Source: Ceratobasidium sp. AG-K (taxonomy: Eukaryota > Basidiomycota > Agaricomycetes > Cantharellales > Ceratobasidiaceae). From it: 64,000 nt of DNA. The stretch covers positions 124,001 through 188,000 of the forward strand of contig JAWNGF010000012.1 in NCBI GenBank assembly GCA_037039685.1. Direction: 5' to 3'. Shown piece after piece: positions 52,909 to 64,000 of the stretch (position 1 is the first letter of the stretch; every line of letters starts with the position of its first letter). Below the pieces are notes generated by a model, which saw only the letters and a program-made list of their open reading frames with translations, was not told the origin of the DNA and did no database searches. The position numbers were made by a program, and so were the translations under genes.

Positions 52909-54189
52909 GGACCAGGGTAGGGCACATGTATAGACCCATATGAGCCAGTGTTTCCTTCCCAAGCAGGGATCTGAGCATTGGGGCCGCTTTTGATCCTGTC
53001 TAGGCATTGGTTGATGTTCTCAAGCATTTTGAGGACACGTTTGGACGTAGTAGGTTGACTTGGGGGGATGGAAGGCTGAGGGCGGTCAAACCTAACATCT
53101 GTATCTTCAATGTTGATTTCAGTGGGTTTGATGTCCTTGACAAACTTGCTCCCCGCATCAGCTATGCAACGCCTGGTTTGGGTGTACATAAGGGTGGGGT
53201 CTTCAGGCGCGTTAAAGTAGAATACGTCAAAGATGTCCCGTAGAACCTTTTTGACAAGGTTTTCTGAGGCATTCCAAACGTCTGGTCCGTGAGAGAACTT
53301 GTCTTTGCCAACAGTTGATTGGATGGAGTGAACGAGTTGGTCGAATAAATGCCAATCACTGGAATTAACTGGGGTGCCGTGGTTGGAATCGCTCCACTGG
53401 GATGTGTTAAGTTGAGTGGGAACGCTGGGGGCAGGGGAGCCTGCACAAGACGCCTTGGGAGTGTTGTTATTGGGGCTATCGACCTTGATGTCCTTGTCGG
53501 GGATGGTAGAGACTTGGGTGCCCGCATGCGACGATTCCTGGGAGGCAATTGTGGCAAAGGGCCGTACGGGGGAGGATGTACGGGACCTGGGTGTGTAGCG
53601 GGTATTGTCTGGGCCAGATTGTGGCGACTTAGACCTGGGGCGGCGTTTGGACTTGGTTTGTTCCTGGGGTTTAAGCCAAGGAACAACGACGTATGCTTTA
53701 GAGGGAAAGACAAAGACTTTGCCTTCGCTTCGAGCAACGCAGTATTGTTGTTTATCGCCCCTAGGAGCGTTTCGTTGGGAGATACCCTTCGATTTGAACC
53801 AGTCATTCGGAGGGATGGGAAAGTTTTCGTCAAGCCATTCGAAAGCGGGAACTGGCTCGTCGTTGTGGGGTTCGCGTACGGGGGCGAATTTGTTGTTCCA
53901 AATGGTGGAATTGCTAGCAGGGGCACTGAAAGTAAACAGACTATGCAACGGCGGGGGTGGCATGGTGGTCGTCGTCTCACGTGATGGTGCAAGGAGTGGT
54001 AGACTCACGTTTTGTCTTCGTATTTTATTTCTTATTTTACGAACTTAATTCGATGTCTTTTTGTCTGTAAATATTATATGTCGTTCTTATACATCCCATA
54101 AGACATTCATAAACATTCGGTAACAAAATCTAGCTCCCTTCCGACTTTACGAGTCTCGAAAGGTTTGGTGGTGCAAGGATTGGTAAATC

Positions 54190-55013
54190 ACTGTATTTAC
54201 TCCTGTCGGCCCCAATACAACTTTGAATGGCCATTTCGACAAGTCTAATCTTCCCATCCTGGATCCCATTCTTAGACTTGATCTCCCAAAGCTACTCGAT
54301 TCGGTCCTGTTTTCCGCAGGAGCGCCAGCCTTGAGGTCGCGGCCCGCGCTGGGTCGGATCCTATACGCCGGTTCCGTTGCCTTTTCGTGCTCGCATACAG
54401 TCGCCCTGGCCATGTCGATCGAGTTGTTTACACCCGGGCCGGCGACACGAGGGGAGTCTTTACATCATAACTTTCGAGTAACCATCAACGGAGACTGCTT
54501 GCTCAATCGTATCCATCAACGCTTGGTCGACCACGCCACCGGAATGACTAACCTGACTTGGAGTGAATGGGGAGAGGAGGCCATTCGCTAGTTTCTTGAC
54601 AAGGATGGGGTAAATTGGCGGGTTAGTAGGTTCAGGTCGTGAGAGGTCGTATACTATAGAGAACAATCACCTTATACCGAGCAGACATTGGCTGTCGTAG
54701 ACTTTAACGCTTTCACGAATCGTCGGTATGCTGGATGTATCTCGTAATCATGTTCTCCCCCGAGTCGGATCACCGAGAAGAGGTACCGGCATATGATCTC
54801 GACAGGCGGTGGATGGGCAGCAAACCGTCAACTCAGGATCGGACCGAGGCCCGAGCCCGAAATCACCTCTCCTCTAAAACTGTCTCAGTTACGGAAATTA
54901 TCACCCACGACATAGAAACCACAATTCATGGCGGATTTGAAGAGCCTGTCACGTCCGGGCTACCGTATAGAACAGTGACCTGGGCAGGGCCAGTATCAGG
55001 ACTTGGAGATTGA
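54190..55013 (+). pseudogene. F-box-type family copy 1, 5'-truncated
   Basis: Collinear with the second half of the gene at 55612: PILRLDLPKLLDS, SVAFSCSHTVALAM, INGDCLLNRI, NLTWSEWGEEA, then IHGGFEEPVTSGLPYRTVTWAGPV. It has frame changes near 54600-54735 and a TGA where copy 2 has Trp (GDW, 55011-55013). The 5' half is missing. The break lies near the LINE 5' end, so the LINE insertion or an associated deletion may have removed it (inference). Confidence 0.7.
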
Positions 55014-55611
55014 GTGATAGAAAGCGAATGTCTCGTTCGAATCCATATAAGCTCGCGCGGTTTCACCATGTCATCGTGGGCTGCTTATCTTTAATTGGGC
55101 CCCCAGTTCTTCTCACACGGATTGGTGTTTAGATTAAATTTCCAGAAGCGATGACTTGTCGCGTAGCTTGCTGACAATTGAATACATGCGTATCACTGAC
55201 AGGTGACTCTGCTGGCAAAATATGACTGGCTCTCGGTGCGCTCCGCAACTGATCCGAGAATTTACGGAGCGCTCTAGAGCGCCGGGAGCCGAACATGGTT
55301 TTACCGGCGACTTGGCCAGCCCGTTTGCATCGGCCTATCCTTGTTAGTAACGAGTGTGTGTTGAAATAAGCGATAAAAACGCGTCTTGTCTGCATGCCTC
55401 ATCGCGTGGTCACAAACCCCGAGTCATTGCGGCAGTCATCTGGTCAAATTCATTGGATCTAATTGCGGTGATCACAAGTCGAGTCAATTGCGAACCCCAA
55501 CACTTTCACGACCGGAAAACGTATATACCCCCGTTTATGAGCTAGTTCGAATCTATTCGTCCTCGTTCTGTCTTCGGCAATACAACTTCACTCGATCCAC
55601 GTCAAATCAAT
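55014..55611. other. Intergenic spacer before F-box copy 2
   Basis: No convincing gene. TATATA at 55522-55527, about 85-90 nt before the ATG at 55612, is a plausible promoter element. Confidence 0.45.
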
Positions 55612-57622
55612 ATGGCCAAAACTGTTAGAGTGGCACTAAACTGTTTACCTGATGAGTTACTCGTTCGAACCCTTCATTTCTGTAAAAGTAGAACTATCCT
55701 GCGCTTTGCTATGGTACGTGAAAGTAGTTTAATCCTGTCCCATCCGTGCTTGATCATACCTCCAGACGAGTAGGAAGAACCAGGAACTGGTATTGGCCTC
55801 GATCAGTCTACAATTGCACATGGAGCTGGAAGCAAACAGACTTGAAATTGTTGACGGGTCAACAAAAAGGAATGTAGGATACTCAACGGTCCTGGACGAA
55901 CTGCGAAGCTATCGTAACGGCAAGTCAAATCACAGTACGAGTAACGCTCCTAATACGCCTATCAGCCTGGCTTGATCTTGATATGAACCCACCAACCTCC
56001 CACGGCACTAAATGGTTACCGACCGGTGCTGCTGAGGAGGTGCACGGCAGTGCTTACATTAGGGATTTTGCCTCGTCCGAATCACTATCACATAAGGACT
56101 CGATTCGGGTCACACCTCTATCATCTTTGAACTCGGCTTTCACTGTGCGCTTTCAACACGAATTTCAAAACTTTACGGTGGACCTTAGGCAGGAATTGGC
56201 GGTCCTCGCGAGAATACATCCCGAGTTCGTGCCTATTATGACACATTCATCAGTGATACTGACGGCTAATGCTCTAGCTCGACCTCAATCTGCATGCACA
56301 TATGCTCCACTGCAACCGGCTTCTTACATCCGTCTGCTAAACAACCTATTATAACTGTCGAACTTGGTTTTATTGTTGATTTATATGGAGCTAGCACTGG
56401 GGTTCAGCTCCAGATTATGGGTAAAATGCTTGTGACAAAGTTTGATTGCTCCCAATCAGCAGGCTGCGAAGTCCTTATCTGGGACTGGACTCAAGGTATC
56501 CTAATTCACAGGCTCAGTCTCCCTCGAAGGGCCTACGAGCTTGCAGTCCTTGACCGACAATACTTAGCGCTAAGCTCTGCAGAATCTGGTCTAGGGGTAC
56601 CCTCAATCTCGTTGCTTATATACGATATACTTAGACCACCAGTCCACAATGTGACGACTTCGGATGTCTATTTCAACGTGTCTTCTTACCCCTCACTTCA
56701 CCCGGTTCTCAAGTTAGACTTCCCCAAGCTACGCCGGTCAGCGGCAGGAGCTTCTCCGCACAGACTGGACCTAAAATCCAATTCCTCGCCGGGCCAGACC
56801 ATTCACACCAGTTCCGTTGTTTTTTCGTACTCGCACACCGTCACTCTTGTGCTAGTTATCAACATCCGGAACTCATCCTATCGCGTTATCATCAGCGGAG
56901 ACCATCTGCTGAGCCACTTACAGAGGCTTTCGGCTAATGACACTGCCAATGTAACTACGCTGGACTGGAGCGAGTGGGGAGAAAACGCCACTCGCTGGTT
57001 TATCAACAAGGGTTGGGTTTACCGGTCGACTTGGATTTTTGGATCACGGCTGGTGCTCAGCGAGAATGAACAATTACCTAATGGGGGACAAACATTGGCC
57101 ATTGTAGACTTTAACAGTTTCACAGCTCGGCGATACCTTGAACGCGTTTCAGAGCTATCCTCAAATCCTAGTCGAAATAAACGAGCTCGTGAAAGATATT
57201 GGCGCGCAGTACTAAAAGGTGCGGGACTGGCGATAAATCGACAGCTTAGAATTGGAGGCAGCATCCAATCCGAGATCACTTCCAAACTTGTATCAGTCTC
57301 CGAGACAGTCACGAGCGATACAGAAACCATCATAAACGGGATTTTTGAAGAGCCCATCACATCCAGACTACCATATAGAATGGTCACTAGGATAGAGCCG
57401 GTACAGGGGAATGGGGACTGGGTGATCACAAGCGATTGCCTTGCTAATATGGGAGTAAGTACGTACATCCTGTTTATTGTGTTGGAACTCAGTCGAGTTA
57501 TTAGTTTGGCTCGCAGAACTTGGCCTTTGGACTGAACTTGCCAGCCCATAATGACGGCTAGGGTTGTAGCAAGCGAGCTCGTCGGATGTATGCATATTAC
57601 GTATTCTGGCCAAGCCCGCTAG
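55612..57622 (+). CDS. F-box-like protein, copy 2 (5 exons, 587 aa model)
   Basis: Model: exons 55612-55713, 55766-55913, 55966-56224, 56278-57454 and 57545-57622. Introns are 52, 52, 53 and 90 nt, all GT..AG, and phases fit a single frame to TAG 57620-57622. The third donor (GTTCGT) is weak. The N-terminus carries an F-box-like LNCLPDELLVRTLHFCKSRTI, the part that in known F-box proteins binds Skp1 in an SCF ubiquitin ligase. The rest is a long region with repeated strand-like blocks (VLIWDWTQG, KLDFPKLRR, VVFSYSHTVTL, TLDWSEWGENA), perhaps a beta-propeller-like substrate domain. The same blocks recur in the flanking copies. Substrate unknown. It is the only intact member of the three. Confidence 0.72.
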
Positions 57623-58112
57623 ACCTGCTTCCGCTTTATCAATTACAGATATGTTTGAGCTTACAATTTACGCTCGTTTTTATTGCTCACGTATGCTGAG
57701 GAGTCACTCATTAAGACATTACGGCGAGTTGGACAGAGCCTTAATGGCTTAATCACGAAGAAAAGGTAGAAAGCCACATGGTCATTTAGACATTTGGATC
57801 AGCCAGGATACCGCAACTTGCACTTTTCCCCATAAGGCATAAGGCATAAGGCATATAAAACCAGAGTAACGACATTCAAAGATCTCCTGGGTGAACCTCT
57901 CATTCAGCTCTACAAAAAGCCTGAAATCTCGTTCTTCTGGTGGGGTCTCGGGATATAGGGGAGGTGTTTGTCGGGCTCCCAAGTGCTCGTGATGTCTCGT
58001 AAGCCCTCGCGAGATAAGCGCGCATTTTGCTCGTGGTTGCTTGCGATTCCTCATGAGTGCTTAGGAGCCGCCACGAGCTCGACGAGCACCTCCCGTTGAT
58101 CCCGAGACCACA
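57623..58112. other. Intergenic spacer between F-box copies
   Basis: No gene seen. Contains a short tandem CATAAGG(CATAAGG) near 57837-57853. Confidence 0.4.
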
Positions 58113-60087
58113 CAATATTCTCGGGCTTTGCTGACGAAGCCCTTCATCTTTGCGACAGTCGAGATACATACTGCGTTTTGCTGTGGTGCGTACCAAGTCA
58201 CATTTCATCATCTCCTTATAACAGTGGACACTTCAACTGGACCCTAACTACACATCAAACTGGATGCAAATAAACTCAACGTAGTTGAAGGATCTTCCAA
58301 AGGCAACCCAGCCTATTCAGTCATTCTTAAGGAGCTTGGGGGTGACCGCGATGGTCAGTCTACTTGGATGGACGGATTTTTCTCACGCCCCAAATACAAA
58401 TTATTGGCCTGGATATGGCACCTCCGATTCCATTAGGCCCCATTGAAACGACAGCAATCGCCACGGAGCTGCATGAAAATGCTTACGTCAAAGCTTCCCA
58501 AAGCCATCCTTCACCTGATGCCAAGAAACTTGCCAATTCACCCTCGATTCACCTTTTGGACTCTCCGGCAGATTCGAAGCCCACATTTCGATTTCGGTGT
58601 CCGATATTTTACCCTGAACCTGGACCAAGGATTGGCTATCCTGATCAGAGTAGATCCAGAAGAATAGGTAACTATCATTTAGCTGATCCGCCCAAGCCTC
58701 GCTCACGCTATTATCCTAGTGGTCAGGTAATTCAAATGTCACTTCGCTCAACTATCACTGGCTTGCCTCATCCACTCGCCAAGCATTCCCAATTGTCGAC
58801 TGGCTTTGATTCTGGCGTTAATCATTCCTGGGTGCGCGGTTTTAGCTTTGTGATTATGGGTGACTTGCTCTGGACTAAATCTGCTGATACCGAGAAAGAG
58901 GTGTACGAGGCGCACGTCTGGAATTGGGTTGAAGGAACACTCCAGCGCAGTATCAGCACGGATTCCGGAATCTGCGATGACATGTTTCTTGATAAACAAC
59001 ACATAGTGCTGGGCTCTGGGGAATCTATGCCCAGCGAAAACCAAAACTGTGTCTCTTTGCTTAGATTCAACATATCCAACTCCTACCCCGATTACAGTCT
59101 ATCGTCCAAGGGTTATTTTACAGTGTCCAAGTATCTAATAGTCGGCCACATACTGAAACTAGATTTCCCAACACTGTCCCTCGGGCTCCCTCGACCTGCG
59201 AGCGTTGGAAATAACTCTAAGATGAGGACCCTCCCCTGGCACCACCATTCGCACCGCCTCTGTTGCTTTTTCCTACCCACATGCTGTTACACTTGGTATG
59301 TCTCTAATGACGGATTACTTCGAGTTGGGCTACCCGCGTGGTGCCAATTATGGTATTTTCATTAGTGGGGATCACTTGATTAAACACCTAGAAAAGCACA
59401 AACTTAATAATAACGATAGCGTGACGACCCTGCGTTGGGAAGAATGGGGAGTGGATGCGACCTGATGGCTTTATACCGTTATCTTTAGGTTCCCTCCTAG
59501 TTAATGGATATCAGGGTCACGATACGTTCTAACTTATGGGTAAGGTAGAACAACCGAAGGAACCGAACTTGTGTTCATAGACTTCAACACGTTAGTGGCC
59601 CAGCAGCATGCGAACCACCTTTCGTCGTTGGCTCGCCCCGGAATCCGGTGAGCAATCCCTGCCGGTTCGACAAGATGGGATGGGAAGAGAAGGCGGCCAA
59701 CTGGCCAAACTGCAACTCTTGGTTCAGTGTCAAACCGGTGGACCAGCTCGATCCAAATAACGTAGACCCTCGGAAAATGCTAAATACATCTCTGACAAAC
59801 CGATGGCTTTTTTATTCACTGCCGATCACCACACGCCCACACTCATATTGAGAGGATTTGAAGAAAGAGCCGTGTCCAGACTACCGTTCAGGGTAATGGC
59901 CAAGGCGAATACGCTACCACAACGTTCGCTCTGGATGATATGGGGTAGCCATATTGTGGGGGCAGAACTCCCAATGTCAGATGTATGTTTACTTCTAAGT
60001 TTGTTCGCTCATGGCTTGGGTGATATCTAGGAACAGGACCCTCAACCCCTTCTTGCGTATGAACTCCAAACTTATGCTCAAGACTAA
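58113..60087 (+). pseudogene. F-box-type family copy 3, degenerate
   Basis: The F-box exon relic near 58113-58184 (ALHLCDSRYILRFAV, followed by GTGCGT) lacks an ATG. Homologous blocks then follow in several frames: DANKLNVVEGSSKGN, FDFGVRYFTLNLDQ, VWNWVEGTLQRSI, ILKLDFPTLSLGL, ISGDHLIKHLEK, LRWEEWGVDA with a stop after it, FIDFNTLVAQQ, FEERAVSRLPFRVM. The last intron (59983-60030) and terminal exon (60031-60087) still splice in frame. The frameshifts and stops make it a pseudogene, unless several unusual introns exist. Confidence 0.65.
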
Positions 60088-61016
60088 GCCGGTTTGCACC
60101 AAATCCGACCCAGGAAAAGTATGTGTGCGGATGTATAGTAGACTAAGTCCACGACATCCCGGGCCAGAAGTGATGATAGTGTTTCCAGAATCAAGTTATG
60201 AGGGGTATTTTGTAAACCGAGAATCATACAGTCCAGGGTAAGGAGAGGCATATCAGATTGTGCAACATAGTTGTACGGTCGTGGATACGACCCGCAACGT
60301 TTTCCTCAATACATCGTGGTGTACATACACAGGCCGGCTTGTCTCGCTAGCAATCGCTGATCGTGATAGCCCGATAACGTTTGTCACCGTTGGATTAGCT
60401 GCACTCGATACGGATAGATAGGCAAACACGCTACTTTATGGCGCTGCCGAGCAAGCTAATTACGTCCCTACCCCATTTTTTTTTTTTATAAAGAAGCTCA
60501 TAAATGCCGCAAAGAAGCTGCCGAACATGATAGAGAATCACTAACTATCTCCCTCCCTTGGTACGAGACTGAACAGTCCCTTCACCCTATAGGGCACATA
60601 AGTGTACATGTGGGAGCCGTAGTTATAATATCCCAAAAATCCTGAGGGACTGAAGGAATTTCTGAGTCAGTGGCGGTCGGAACGGTACGTAGGAGCGTCG
60701 GGATCTGACCGAGTATGGTCATATGACGAGATAGGCTGGCAATTCTCTGACGTTCCGGACAGGTCGCTGATCCGAACAAGCAAGAATGCAATCACAGAGG
60801 CCCACTGATTGGCCGTGGTTGAACTGGACCTACCTGTGGCGGTCGTCGAAGGGCGAGAGTGACAACCGCAATGACAGAAACGGTGCGGGCTAGTGTCCAC
60901 GAGGCATGCACACGTTCTTAGGATTGCACTCACTCCACTGCGCCCAAATGTATATAACCCGCTCTCTCAGCTGGAATTTCCCTCATCAGTTCTCTCCCAT
61001 CGACTTACGAATAAAC
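60088..61016. other. Intergenic spacer upstream of the oxidoreductase gene
   Basis: Holds a T-run at about 60477-60488 and no recognisable gene. The promoter region of the next gene is at its right end. Confidence 0.5.
60951..60957 (+). promoter_or_regulatory. TATA box of the FAD oxidoreductase gene
   Basis: TATATAA, 66 nt before the ATG at 61017; normal spacing for a fungal gene with a short leader. Confidence 0.5.
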
Positions 61017-62876
61017 ATGTCTCTTATCGACTCTTCTGCTCTCGCTACTCTCCGCAGGGCTCTCTCGCCCTCTGCGTCTGTCCATCTCCCAGGCGAGCCA
61101 GGCTACTCGGTCAAGCGCTGGGCTTTGAACGCAGAGCAGCCCGCTACAATCGTGGGCCATCCAGCTTGTGCCGAGGACGTCGTGCACATGCTTGCTTTTG
61201 CGCAAGGCAAGGCTCCGTACGATATGCAGTCGGCGCTTCCTCTCGCCGTCAAGGTGAGCTTCTTTTCGTACCGAGGATTATGGCCAGTTGATTCAACGCG
61301 AGTCAGTGCGGAGGACATGAGTATCTTACCTCAAGCCGCGCAGGCGGCATGATCGTCGACCTGAACCCCAACATGCACAACGTTTGCGTCGATGCCAATG
61401 CCATGTTGGCCTACGTCGGCGGCGGATCCCTGTTGGAGGATGTCAACGCAACTACACTTCCTCAAGGTCAGTATCATAGTATTCGTATTTCCACGAAGTC
61501 ACGAACTAACCCAATGGCTCCAATAGGACTCGCCTGTGTCACCGGAGTTTGCATGTCCGTCGGGGTAGGGGGCTCTACCCTCGGCGGTGGCTTTGGCTGG
61601 CTCACTGGCCAACACGGCCTTGCCATTGATAACCTTGTCAGCGCAACCGTTGTCACATCCTCGGGCGAAATTCTTACCGCGTCCGAAACCACCAACTCCG
61701 ACCTATTCTGGGCTATCCGTGGAGGCGGAGGTAACTTTGGTGTCGTGACCGAGTTCGTGATGCGCTTACACGAACAAAAAACGGACATGTACTCTTCGAG
61801 TAAGTGGAGTTGCTAGGGTGTCAGGTGAACTGGTCTAAACAGACGTTGTTTATAGCTCTCACTTTTACTCCTTCCATGCTGGAGAACCTTGTTCCTGAGC
61901 TCAATGCCTGGTTGGCGGAGCGCGAGTCAAATGAGAATGCCCATCTCATGTTTACCCTCGGTGCCAGTGGACAGGTGCGTGGTTTATTGGCTGTTTTCGA
62001 TCCCTTCTTTTCTAACATTCTTTGTTTCCTAGCTTGAAGTGGTCCTTCAACTCGCATACAATGGTGACTCGGTAATCGGGGCCAAGAAGTTTGAGCGCTT
62101 TGTCAAGCTCGGACCAACTGAAAGCTCATCCGGGGCAATGCGTGAGTCTTCCGTACTCGTCTCAAGAAATCATGTGCTAATTATACTTGAACGTAGCACT
62201 GTATATGCTCAACCATCAACAGGTACCTAATCCAAGTATAGTATTGAATCATATGGTAACATTTCTTCCAGGACACATACACCGTGCCTGGTACCAACCG
62301 ACTCCTTCACGGGAACTTCATCCCTTCAACTCCCTCTGGAATTCCTTCCATGCTTCTGGTGGAGATGTTCGATGCCTGGGCCAGGTTTACTGTCGAGAAT
62401 CCTGCAGCTGTCGAGTCGGCCATGGTGCTCGAATTGTACCATACTGACAAGTGGGCTTCGGTTCCCGCTTCCGCAACGGCGTACGCCAATCGCAACCCGG
62501 TATGTCTCTTTGCTTAAGTTTAATCCTCCATAGCATTAACGAGGGTCTGCAGACATACAACGTCGCATACATAGTGACCTGGTCCGACGAATCGTTTAGT
62601 CCTTCCGCCAAGGACGAAACGTTTGCCCTCGACCAAAACATCACTCGCATTCGCACTGCACACTTCCCACACCAGGGAGGTGCTGCGTACACCAACTACC
62701 TCCACAGCTCGAGCAAGTTTACCCCTCAGCAATTTGGAGAGAACGCGGCGCGATTGGAGCAGATCAAGGCCAAGTACGACTCAGCGGGCGTATTTGGAAA
62801 GTGGTTTGTTGCGACCAAGAAGGAGGAGGCTGTGACTCGTGCGATTGAGCCGGTCGAACTCGTGTGCGCCTGCTGA
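61017..62876 (+). CDS. FAD-linked (PCMH/BBE-type) oxidoreductase, 491 aa, 8 exons
   Basis: Model: exons 61017-61253, 61307-61466, 61527-61799, 61856-61974, 62033-62141, 62197-62222, 62272-62499 and 62553-62876. All seven introns are GT..AG and 49-60 nt, including one around a 26-nt exon, and the phases give one 492-codon frame ending TGA. The FAD-binding domain is clear: [19 protein letters not shown] (the His is the usual covalent FAD site), [33 protein letters not shown], and the [17 protein letters not shown] signature. The C-terminal part is the substrate/BBE region ([25 protein letters not shown]). No signal peptide. Such enzymes oxidise alcohols, sugars or secondary metabolites; the substrate is unknown. 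Confidence 0.88.
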
Positions 62877-63148
62877 CTGGCATTGATTCCCGCATAATGT
62901 ATCAATAGTATTAAGATCGGATGAAAAATCTCTCGATGAATTCTACGAGTATGTTATCATCAGCAACAAGCTTGAGCCTTCCGGCATGTATGCGCACACG
63001 TAATCAACCCTCCTGATGAATCACGTGCGCAACCTAGCATTACTCGGATCCGGCCGCTCACATAAACACCATCACCCAACCACCAGGCAATGCTCTCCGC
63101 CTTGACTATATCATTATTCCTAACTTGTCTCTAAAATTCGTAAACAGA
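62877..63148. other. Spacer between the oxidoreductase and PhzF-like genes
   Basis: Short intergenic gap with no feature I can support. Confidence 0.4.
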
Positions 63149-64000
63149 ATGACAACACGCCCACGCCCATTCATGCAGGTCGACGTGTTCACGTCTTCCG
63201 ACGCATTCTCTGGTAATCCTGTTGCAGTGGTCCTAGACTCACAGGGCCTGTCGTCCGAAATGATGAAAAAGTTTGCAAACTGGACCAACCTTTCCGAGAC
63301 GACTTTTGTCCTTCCTCCCACCGAACCCTAGGGCAGACTACAGACTTCGCATCTTCACTCCGTCGGGCGAATTGCCATTTGCCGGACATCCAACGCTTGG
63401 AAGCTGCCGCGCATGGCTCGAGAGTGGCAACAAGCCGAAAAATGGGGGCGAGGTCACCCAAGAATGCGGGATAGGTCTCGTCACGATGAAGTCGGATCCT
63501 GCTAGCGGCCGTCTGAGCTTCGCCGCCCCTGACTTTGTTCGGGAAGGCGACGTGTCTCTCGAGGACTTGAAAACCCTCTGTGATTCGATGGGCATAGCTT
63601 CAGACGACGTCCTGGCAAGTCGCTGGATCGACAACGGTCCTGGGTGGGCCGGGTTAATTCTCAAGTCAGCCGAGGACGTGCTCGCCATAAAGACCGACTC
63701 GATCCACAAGGCGAAAGAATTTAACTGGGGTATTATTGGGGCTTTTGAAAACGGTCAGAACCTACTGCAGCGCGGACTTCAAGGGGAAACGGTGTCCGAG
63801 GGTCACGATATAGACGATTCACCGCGCTTTGAAGTGCGGGCGTTTGCGCCCAAGGAAAACGTATTGGAAGATCCCGTATGCGGCAGTCTCAAGTAAGTTC
63901 GGGCTATTCATATGTACTCGGGCTAACAAAATCGCTACAAGTGCCGGGGTTGCCAAGTGGTTGATAGACGCTGGGCTTGCACCGCAAGCCTACGTTGCAA
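63149..64000 (+). CDS. PhzF-family protein, 5' part, with an apparent 1-nt frameshift
   Basis: Starts at ATG 63149 ([14 protein letters not shown]). Family motifs: [24 protein letters not shown] (the conserved Glu of the active site), [22 protein letters not shown], and [12 protein letters not shown]. After LPPTEP the frame hits TAG at 63329-63331, and the expected sequence resumes one base out of phase. Dropping one T at 63329 would restore it, so this is an insertion or a sequence error. An intron 63893-63941 (GTAAGT..AG) joins ..SL(N) to [12 protein letters not shown], which runs off the window. PhzF proteins are isomerases or epimerase-like enzymes of unclear cellular role. Confidence 0.75.

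Larger units (their letters stand above)
22389..53963 (-). pseudogene. LINE ORF1 (Gag-like, zinc-knuckle protein), interrupted three times
   Basis: The likely start is ATG 53963 (MPPPPLHSLF). The longer frame to 54008 has no ATG. Blocks 53963-52909, 52496-52418, 30296-29475 and 22534-22389 join into one protein. The N-terminal part is Pro/Ser-rich and disordered; the middle has an RRM-like or esterase-like globular part that I cannot assign. The C-terminal part has Cys/His knuckles (CDKCQQLGHIASACKH, CSICAGPHKTFNHNVLC, CINCQGPHQANDPSC). The final TGA overlaps the ORF2 ATG as ATGA (22392-22389). The known role of LINE ORF1 is RNA binding. Interruptions are solo LTR 52497-52908, element E and element B; across B the frame continues with no duplicated bases. 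Confidence 0.8.
10183..54050 (-). mobile_element. LINE (non-LTR retrotransposon) in seven pieces, about 6.2 kb
   Basis: Minus-strand pieces: about 54050-52909, 52496-52418, 30296-29475, 22534-20137, 19682-19354, 18896-18750 and 11514-10183. Joined in order they give ORF1 with zinc knuckles and ORF2 with an APE endonuclease, reverse transcriptase and RNase H, ending in an A-rich tail near 10183-10210. That set suggests a Tad-like or other I-superclade LINE; the clade is inference. All gaps are LTR elements. I could not find its own target duplication, so both ends are approximate. Confidence 0.85.

Noticed and set aside
60477..60488. T-run as a LINE tail
   Set aside because: No element sequence adjoins it and no target duplication was seen; simple low-complexity DNA.

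Overview
The window looks like chromosomal DNA of a basidiomycete fungus, probably an agaricomycete of the Rhizoctonia/Ceratobasidium type. The taxon is inferred from gene style: 48-60 nt introns with GT..AG ends and CTAAT-like branch sites, F-box gene clusters and chromodomain Ty3/gypsy elements. About 53 kb (683 to about 54050) is a nest of transposable elements. It lies between the 3' end of one host gene (1-354) and a gene-bearing segment (about 54190-64000).

Layout of the nest. A Tc1/mariner-type DNA transposon (683-10173, 214-bp inverted repeats, TA target) is split by Ty3 element A (1658-9531, minus). A itself carries two solo LTRs. Next to it one LINE (about 10183-54050, minus) has been cut into seven pieces by Ty3 element C (11515-18749, plus), two solo LTRs, Ty3 element B (22535-29474, plus), Ty3 element E (30297-52417, minus) and one more solo LTR. 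E in turn holds Ty3 element F (36084-43312, minus), a solo LTR and Ty3 element D (44220-51407, plus). All boundaries come from TG...CA LTR ends plus matching 5-bp target duplications. The exception is B, which has none.

Three Ty3 families occur (labels are local): alpha (A, B; 415-bp LTR), beta (C, E, F; about 457-bp LTR) and gamma (D; 443-bp LTR). All three share a Tf1/sushi-like layout. Two nt after the 5' LTR lies a 12-nt sequence complementary to a 12-nt LTR segment that begins 33 nt downstream of the first base of the TATA box, which predicts self-priming of reverse transcription. Alpha and beta join gag to pol through an apparent -1 frameshift signal (GGGAAAA plus a stem). Beta and gamma carry an extra third ORF in the envelope position, overprinted on the pol tail, with SUMO-interaction-like IDLT/acidic motifs.

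Decay is dominated by CpG transitions. The LTR pairs of A, C and F differ at 4, 4 and 3 dinucleotides, and every one is a CpG site. Catalytic Asp codons (GAC after C) have become Asn in C, E, B and the LINE, and several nonsense codons are CGA to TGA. The most nearly intact copies are F (pol and ORF3 intact, one nonsense in gag) and C (all frames open, but RT motif YIND).

The right flank holds three tandem F-box-type genes (one truncated, one with an intact 5-exon model, one degenerate), an intact 8-exon FAD-linked oxidoreductase and the 5' part of a PhzF-family gene with an apparent 1-nt insertion.
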